From Erwinia_E haradaeae_B (GTDB lineage Bacteria; Pseudomonadota; Gammaproteobacteria; Enterobacterales; Enterobacteriaceae): a stretch of DNA of 64,000 nucleotides. The notes under the pieces are model-generated. The model was given only the letters and a program-made list of their open reading frames with translations, had not been told where the DNA came from and ran no database searches. The stretch's first letter is position 1; each line of letters begins with the position of its first letter. The stretch lies in contig NZ_LR217730.1 of assembly GCF_900698985.1 (NCBI RefSeq), positions 124,001 through 188,000 of the forward strand, in the 5' to 3' direction. A program made the translations under genes and the position numbers. Below are positions 59,431-64,000 of this stretch, one piece after another.

Positions 59431-60151
59431 TATTTATGTTTCCTAAAACTAGGGCATTAAATTTTACATATATGTGATAGAGAGTGGTTTTATAATAATA
59501 AAAGTAAAAACATACCCTATATAATGCACATAAATTATATAAGCGTAACAAAATTATACGATATATAAAGACGATCTTATATAATTAATGATTTAAATTT
59601 CGATAATAAATAAAAGAGTGGATAAAATTTTAATTAAATTGGTTCTACCTTTATAGAGCGACGCTAGAGTATCTATCTGATAAAACATAAATAGTTTTAG
59701 AATACAAAAGATCTTGAGGTAAGCCTAACAATAGTGTGTTTTATTTTTACGAAAACTTTTTATAAAAATGTCACCTATAAAAGCATTTTAGAAAAAGAAT
59801 TCTTAGATAGTGCATTCATGGCATAAATGTGTCAATATATAATATTTCAGTTAATAATATTTCTTACTTTAGGTTTTTAAGCTGAGATAAAAATATATTA
59901 TAGGTATAATATATCGTTAAGGTACATTATATGTAATATTTTTTGATAGAATAATGTTTGGTTTTTGAACATTATTATTTTTATCAGGTTTTTTAGGTAT
60001 CTTGAATGTCATGAGTTTTTAATATGATATCTAAAATATGTAATATAGATTTGGATTATAACTTGATGCTATATTATAAGATAGTTAAATATTGTAGATG
60101 GATGCTTGTGTTCTCTAATTGACCTTATAGTTTATACTTAGAGTAAAGATT
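59431..60151. other. spacer between divergent ygdQ and trmB
   Basis: About 720 AT-rich bases holding both promoters. In E. coli ygdQ is linked to mutH and a manganese riboswitch controls related mntP; no such structured leader is recognisable here. Confidence 0.45.
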
Positions 60152-60871
60152 ATGACGAATCATTTTATTTCACAAGATCACTATAAAAGATATTATCCTA
60201 TGCATCGGGTACTTAGTTTTGCTAATAGAAGTAGGCATTGCACTAAGGGGCAAAAACTAGCTTTAGAGAAATTATGGCCACAAATAGGAATTGAGTATCA
60301 GTTAAAACCAATTAAATTTTACGATATATTTGGCTGTGATGCACCAGTAGTATTGGAGATTGGTTTTGGCATGGGCTCATCTTTGGTAGATATGGCTAGA
60401 AATAACTCCGAAAAAAATTTTTTTGGTATTGAGGTTTATAAACCAGGTGTGGGAGCGTGCTTAATAAGAGCTCGTGAGGAACGTATTACCAATCTTCGCT
60501 TAATATGTCACGATGCAGTAGCGGTTTTAGAGACTATGGTGTCCTCAAATACTCTGGATGCGGTACAGCTTTTTTTTCCAGACCCATGGCAAAAAAGACG
60601 TCATAATAAGCGGCGTATTGTGCAGATTCCTTTTGCTCAATTAGTGTTAAAAAAGTTGAAATTGGGGGGTATATTTCACATGGCAACTGACTGTAAATCC
60701 TATGCTGATCATATGTTGATGGTTATGAATAGTGTATATGGTTATAAAAATCAGTCTGATAATGGTGATTGGATGCAGCGCCCAGCATGTAGGCCATATA
60801 CTAAATTTGAGAACAAGGGGAAGCAATTAGGACATCAGGTATGGGACTTAATATTTGCACGAGTAATTTAA
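60152..60871 (+). CDS. trmB: tRNA (guanine-46-N7)-methyltransferase
   Basis: Class I SAM-dependent enzyme forming m7G46 in the tRNA variable loop. The product is 239 residues, the E. coli length. The SAM-binding motif LEIGFGMGSSLVDMA is near 69-83, the GIEVYKPGVGACL segment near 94, and the catalytic/tRNA-binding QLFFPDPWQKRRHNKRR near 139-155. The C-terminal TKFENKGKQLGHQVWDL is conserved. The N-terminus (about 1-25) is divergent from E. coli. It is separated from mutY, its ancestral neighbour, by about 6.5 kb. Confidence 0.96.
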   Translation: MTNHFISQDHYKRYYPMHRVLSFANRSRHCTKGQKLALEKLWPQIGIEYQLKPIKFYDIFGCDAPVVLEIGFGMGSSLVDMARNNSEKNFFGIEVYKPGVGACLIRAREERITNLRLICHDAVAVLETMVSSNTLDAVQLFFPDPWQKRRHNKRRIVQIPFAQLVLKKLKLGGIFHMATDCKSYADHMLMVMNSVYGYKNQSDNGDWMQRPACRPYTKFENKGKQLGHQVWDLIFARVI

Positions 60872-61254
60872 CGATTACACTATAGATTATATTATTTTTT
60901 AGTTTTTAGAGAATAAAGATGGTCTTTTAGAATTCTAGAGATGCACGGAAGATTAGAGAGATTAAGATATAATGTAGTAATTGAGTTTTCATAGTAGAGC
61001 GGTATTATCTAATCTATAAGATTACCTTAGGATATAGATGAAGCTACTAAAAGATCACGAGTTTGGTCATGTAAAATTATGTATTTTATTCTCATTAAGA
61101 TATAGATTAATAAAATTTGTCGCATTGTATTTATTTTTTATTAGTGAAAATAATACATTTGTTCAGTATAATCATTCACTGGCGATAATACTTAACAGCT
61201 GTGATTTGTGATATTGCAATCAATAGTTATATTATGATTCAATAAGGATGTTTC
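60872..61254. other. thrS leader region
   Basis: About 380 bases upstream of thrS. In E. coli this region holds the tRNA-like operator by which ThrRS represses its own translation. I see no clear anticodon-arm mimic here. A TATAAT occurs at 61167-61172 without a convincing -35, so no promoter is called. Confidence 0.4.
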
Positions 61255-63174
61255 ATGCCTTTTATTACTATTTCTAACGGAAGAAAAAATCTATTTAATA
61301 AGCCTGTTAGATTAATAGATATCATCGAGGCTACGCACCCAGAGTTAGCCAAAGAATGTATTGCTGGACGTGTCAATAATAACATTACTGACATATCTGA
61401 TTATGTTGCATCAGATGCAACAATAACTATTATTACGAAAAAAGATCAGGATGGTCTTAACATTATCCGTCACTCTTGTGCGCATTTATTAGGGCATGCT
61501 CTGAAACAACTTTGGCCGAGAGCTCAAATGGCTATTGGCCCAGTTATTGAAAATGGCTTTTATTACGATGTAGATGTTGATCACCGATTGACAGAGAAAG
61601 ACATAAGGTGTCTTGAAGAGCGTATGCATCAGTTAGCTGAAACGAATTATGATGTAATAAAGCAAAATGTTTGTTGGCAAGATGCGTATCATATTTTTAG
61701 TCAACGTGGTGAAAGCTATAAAATGTCTATTTTAGACGAGAATATTAGTCAAGAAGCTCATTTGAATTTATATCATCACCAGGAATATGTTGATATGTGT
61801 CGTGGCCCACATGTTCCTAATATGCGCTTTTGTCATCATTTTGCGTTACAGAAAATTTCTGGTGCATACTGGAGAAGCAATAGCAACAATAAAATGTTGC
61901 AACGTATTTATGGTACTGCATGGGCTAATAGAACACAACTAACAACTTATCTTATTTTTTTAAAAGATGCAGAGAAGCGAGATCATCGTAAAATTGGCAA
62001 ACAACTGAATTTATATCACATTCAAGAAGAGTCGCCAGGCATGGTGTTTTGGCATCATGACGGTTGGATGATATTTCGTGAGTTAGAAAATTTTGTACGA
62101 AGTAGGTTAAAAAAATACGATTATCAAGAAGTGAAAGGTCCTGTGGTAATGGATCGGGATTTATGGGAAAAAACGGGTCATTGGGATAATTATAGAGACT
62201 TAATGTTTACTACGTCTTCTGAGAATCGTGAATATTGCATTAAACCAATGAATTGCCCTGGGCATGTTCAGATCTTTAAGCAGGGTTTAAAATCTTATCG
62301 AGATCTTCCTTTACGTATGGCCGAATTTGGCAGTTGTCATCGTAATGAACCATCTGGTTCTTTACATGGATTAATGCGAGTCCGTGGTTTTACGCAGGAT
62401 GATGCTCATATTTTTTGCATGGAGGAACAGGTTCGTAGTGAGGTTAGTGATTGCATTGAGATGTTATATGATATGTATAGTATTTTTGGTTTTAAAAAAA
62501 TTTCAGTCAAGCTATCAACACGACCAGAAAAATTAATTGGTAGCTGCTCTTTATGGGATCAGTCAGAGTGTGATTTAGTATCTGTATTAAAAGAGAAAAA
62601 AATTGCATTTGAGTATCAACCAGGAGAAGGTGCTTTTTATGGCCCTAAAATTGAATTTACATTACATGATTCTCTAGACAGGTCATGGCAGTGTGGTACT
62701 ATTCAATTAGATTTTGCATTACCAGCACGTCTTAATGCATCATATGTAGGAAGGAATAATGAACGCCGGGCCCCAGTCATGATTCATCGTGCAATATTAG
62801 GGTCTATAGAGAGATTTATAGGCATATTAACTGAAGAATATTCTGGGTTTTTTCCTGTATGGCTAGCGCCATTACAAGTTGTAATTATGAGTATTACTCA
62901 AAATCAATCTCAATATGTCACAGAACTAACATGCAGATTGCAAGATATTGATATTCGAGTAAAATCAGACTTAAGAAATGAGAAAATTGGTTTAAAAATT
63001 CGTGAACACACCTTGCGTCGTGTCCCTTATCTTTTAATTTGTGGTGATCAAGAGGTAGAAGAAGGAACGATATCTGTTCGTACTCGACGTGGAAAAAACT
63101 TAGGTCGTATAGATTTTAATAGTTGGGTGTTACAACTAAAAGATGATATTTGCAGACAAAATAATCTGCATTAA
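61255..63174 (+). CDS. thrS: threonyl-tRNA synthetase
   Basis: Class IIa synthetase charging tRNA(Thr). The product is 639 residues (E. coli 642). It has a TGS domain (1-60), an editing domain with HSCAHLLGHAL near 73-83 and the CRGPH motif near 180, a catalytic core with motif 2 (FGSCHRNEPSGSLHGLMRVRGF) and the zinc ligands Cys in MNCPGHVQIF, His in SCHRNEP and His in PVMIHRAILGS, and a C-terminal anticodon-binding domain. Both editing and synthesis residues are retained. AGGA precedes the start. infC begins 17 bases after the stop. Confidence 0.98.
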   Translation: MPFITISNGRKNLFNKPVRLIDIIEATHPELAKECIAGRVNNNITDISDYVASDATITIITKKDQDGLNIIRHSCAHLLGHALKQLWPRAQMAIGPVIENGFYYDVDVDHRLTEKDIRCLEERMHQLAETNYDVIKQNVCWQDAYHIFSQRGESYKMSILDENISQEAHLNLYHHQEYVDMCRGPHVPNMRFCHHFALQKISGAYWRSNSNNKMLQRIYGTAWANRTQLTTYLIFLKDAEKRDHRKIGKQLNLYHIQEESPGMVFWHHDGWMIFRELENFVRSRLKKYDYQEVKGPVVMDRDLWEKTGHWDNYRDLMFTTSSENREYCIKPMNCPGHVQIFKQGLKSYRDLPLRMAEFGSCHRNEPSGSLHGLMRVRGFTQDDAHIFCMEEQVRSEVSDCIEMLYDMYSIFGFKKISVKLSTRPEKLIGSCSLWDQSECDLVSVLKEKKIAFEYQPGEGAFYGPKIEFTLHDSLDRSWQCGTIQLDFALPARLNASYVGRNNERRAPVMIHRAILGSIERFIGILTEEYSGFFPVWLAPLQVVIMSITQNQSQYVTELTCRLQDIDIRVKSDLRNEKIGLKIREHTLRRVPYLLICGDQEVEEGTISVRTRRGKNLGRIDFNSWVLQLKDDICRQNNLH

Positions 63175-63178
63175 AATT

Positions 63179-63194
63179 GGAGGAGCATAGTATT
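63179..63194 (+). promoter_or_regulatory. infC ribosome-binding site with AUU start codon
   Basis: A strong GGAGGAG (63179-63185) is followed six bases later by ATT (63192-63194) and then AAAGGTGGAAAACG, matching the E. coli infC start ATTAAAGGCGG. An AUU start is the basis of IF3 autoregulation, because IF3 itself discriminates against it. The conserved codon implies this feedback loop is retained. Confidence 0.88.
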
Positions 63195-63740
63195 AAAGGT
63201 GGAAAACGCGTTCAACCAGTGCGCCCGAATCGTATTAACTGGGATATTCGTGCTACTTCAGTCCGGCTAACAGGCATTGATGGTGAGCAGATTGGTATCA
63301 TTAGTTTAAGTGAAGCTTTAGAAAAAGCGCAATTAGCTGGTGTAGATCTTGTTGAAATTAGTCCAAATGCTGAGCCTCCAGTCTGTCGTATTATGAACTA
63401 TGGAAAGTTTCTTTATGAAAAGAACAAATCGTATAAGGAACAGAAAAAAAAACAAAAAGCTATTCAAATCAAGGAAATTAAATTCCGTCCTGGTACTGAT
63501 GATGGAGATTATCAAGTTAAATTACGTAGTTTAATTCGCTTTTTAGAAGATGGAAATAAAACTAAAATTACCCTTTGTTTTCGTGGTCGTGAAATGGCGC
63601 ATCAGCAACTTGGAATGGCAATTATTCATCGTGTTCGAAAAGATTTGTGTGAAGATATCAGTATAGCCACTGTTGAATCTTTTCCTGTAAAGATTGAGGG
63701 TAGACAAATGATTATGGTACTTTCTCCCAAAAAAAAATAA
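63192..63740 (+). CDS. infC: translation initiation factor IF-3, AUU start
   Basis: Binds the 30S subunit, blocks premature 50S joining and proofreads the start codon. 182 residues from the ATT at 63192 (E. coli 180). The N-terminal domain begins KGGKRVQPVRPNRIN; the lysine-rich linker follows ISPNAEPPVCRIMNYGKFLYE; the C-terminal domain contains KEIKFRPGTDDGDYQVKLRS and GREMAHQQLGM and ends MVLSPKKK. A TTG at 63177 in frame is part of the Shine-Dalgarno region, not the start. Two A9 runs lie inside the gene (63444-63452 and 63729-63737), both in the correct frame. Confidence 0.97.
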   Translation: MKGGKRVQPVRPNRINWDIRATSVRLTGIDGEQIGIISLSEALEKAQLAGVDLVEISPNAEPPVCRIMNYGKFLYEKNKSYKEQKKKQKAIQIKEIKFRPGTDDGDYQVKLRSLIRFLEDGNKTKITLCFRGREMAHQQLGMAIIHRVRKDLCEDISIATVESFPVKIEGRQMIMVLSPKKK

Positions 63741-63817
63741 TAGCAAGATAAGAGTTTACATGAAGTAACTTATGTATATTTTTCTTAGTGCTCTATTTAA
63801 TTATTTGGGAGAATTAA

Positions 63818-63844
63818 ATGAAAATGGAAATTGCAGATGCCTAA
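63818..63844 (+). other. eight-codon mini-ORF overlapping the rpmI start
   Basis: ATG 63818 has GGGAG six bases upstream and encodes MKMEIADA before a TAA at 63842-63844, five bases into rpmI in another frame. Ribosomes could load here and reinitiate at the rpmI start, giving coupling. It may be chance or a relic of a shifted start. Confidence 0.25.
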
Positions 63845-64000
63845 GATAAAAACGATACGTAGCGCAGCTAAGCGCTTTAAAAAGACTGCCTCTGGTAGAT
63901 TTAAACATAAACATGCTAACTTGCGTCATATTTTGACTAAAAAATCAACTAAGCGTAAGCGTCACTTACGCCCCATAACAATGGTTTCGAGAAATGATCT
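63837..64000 (+). CDS. rpmI: 50S ribosomal protein L35, partial (3' end outside window)
   Basis: The first 54 codons of L35, starting MPKIKTIRSAAKRFKKTASG and continuing through HKHANLRHILTKK and the basic KRKRHLRP segment. E. coli L35 has 65 residues, so about ten codons lie outside. The 96-base gap after infC keeps the thrS-infC-rpmI-(rplT) order; in E. coli ribosomal protein L20 represses rpmI through this leader. A better-placed Shine-Dalgarno (GGGAG, 63807-63811) actually precedes an out-of-frame ATG at 63818; only GGAAA (63826-63830) serves ATG 63837. Confidence 0.96.
   Translation, partial: MPKIKTIRSAAKRFKKTASGRFKHKHANLRHILTKKSTKRKRHLRPITMVSRND

Noticed and set aside
1..64000. CRISPR arrays, insertion sequences, prophage or toxin-antitoxin genes
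   Set aside because: No regularly spaced repeats, transposase or phage-like proteins, or small paired genes of these families were found.

Overview
The window reads as part of the chromosome of an Enterobacterales-derived obligate insect endosymbiont. Almost every protein resembles an E. coli protein from end to end and is close to it in length. The DNA is very AT-rich. By summing the genes, only about 60% of the window is coding; the rest is long AT-rich spacers with no recognisable gene. There is no insertion sequence, transposase, phage gene or CRISPR array. The retained gene set (lysine permease, one OmpF-type porin, pta-ackA, sodA, a reduced repair set) and single-base frameshifts at poly(A) tracts fit the carpenter-ant symbiont lineage Blochmannia best. 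That lineage assignment is an inference. Comparisons with E. coli are from recalled family knowledge, not from searches.

Layout. 1-9.5 kb: the 3' end of dnaN, then gyrB with recF missing between them, yidA, the rpmH-rnpA-yidD-yidC ribosome/membrane-insertion cluster, rpoH (sigma-32) and rluC. 9.5-16.6 kb: a sparse region with smrB (broken by an A10 run), sixA, engB (broken by an A9 run) and ribB. 17.5-19.5 kb: tRNA-Ser(UGA), then def and fmt, the N-terminal formylation/deformylation pair. 20-25.2 kb: lysP, an OmpF/OmpC-type porin and asnS, all on the minus strand; the porin-asnS neighbourhood is ancestral. 26.3-33.1 kb: rlmB, rnr and purA (the ancestral purA-nsrR-rnr-rlmB block without nsrR) and aspC on the minus strand. 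34.2-42.6 kb: icd, trhO, uvrD and a short ftsY on the plus strand, widely spaced. 43.1-51.7 kb: bamB, sodA, ppa, hinT, pta and ackA. 52.6-60.9 kb: the mutY-yggX-mltC cluster, rnt, ygdQ and trmB. 61.3-64 kb: the thrS-infC-rpmI translation operon, with the AUU start of infC preserved; rpmI runs off the window.

Functionally, the genes are mostly information processing (gyrase, tRNA synthetases, IF3, ribosomal proteins, RNase P protein, RNA modification and decay), protein export and envelope (YidC, FtsY, BamB, porin, MltC), and minimal central metabolism (Icd, Pta-AckA, Ppa, AspC, PurA, RibB). Repair and stress functions are MutY, UvrD, SodA, YggX and RpoH.

The most notable observation is a pair of conserved genes, smrB and engB. 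Each is split by a one-base change in a homopolymeric A tract, in opposite directions (A10 where A9 is needed, and A9 where A10 is needed). Restoring the base gives proteins that align with E. coli without gaps across the junction. This suggests the products depend on slippage of RNA polymerase or ribosome, or on recent, possibly polymorphic, mutations.
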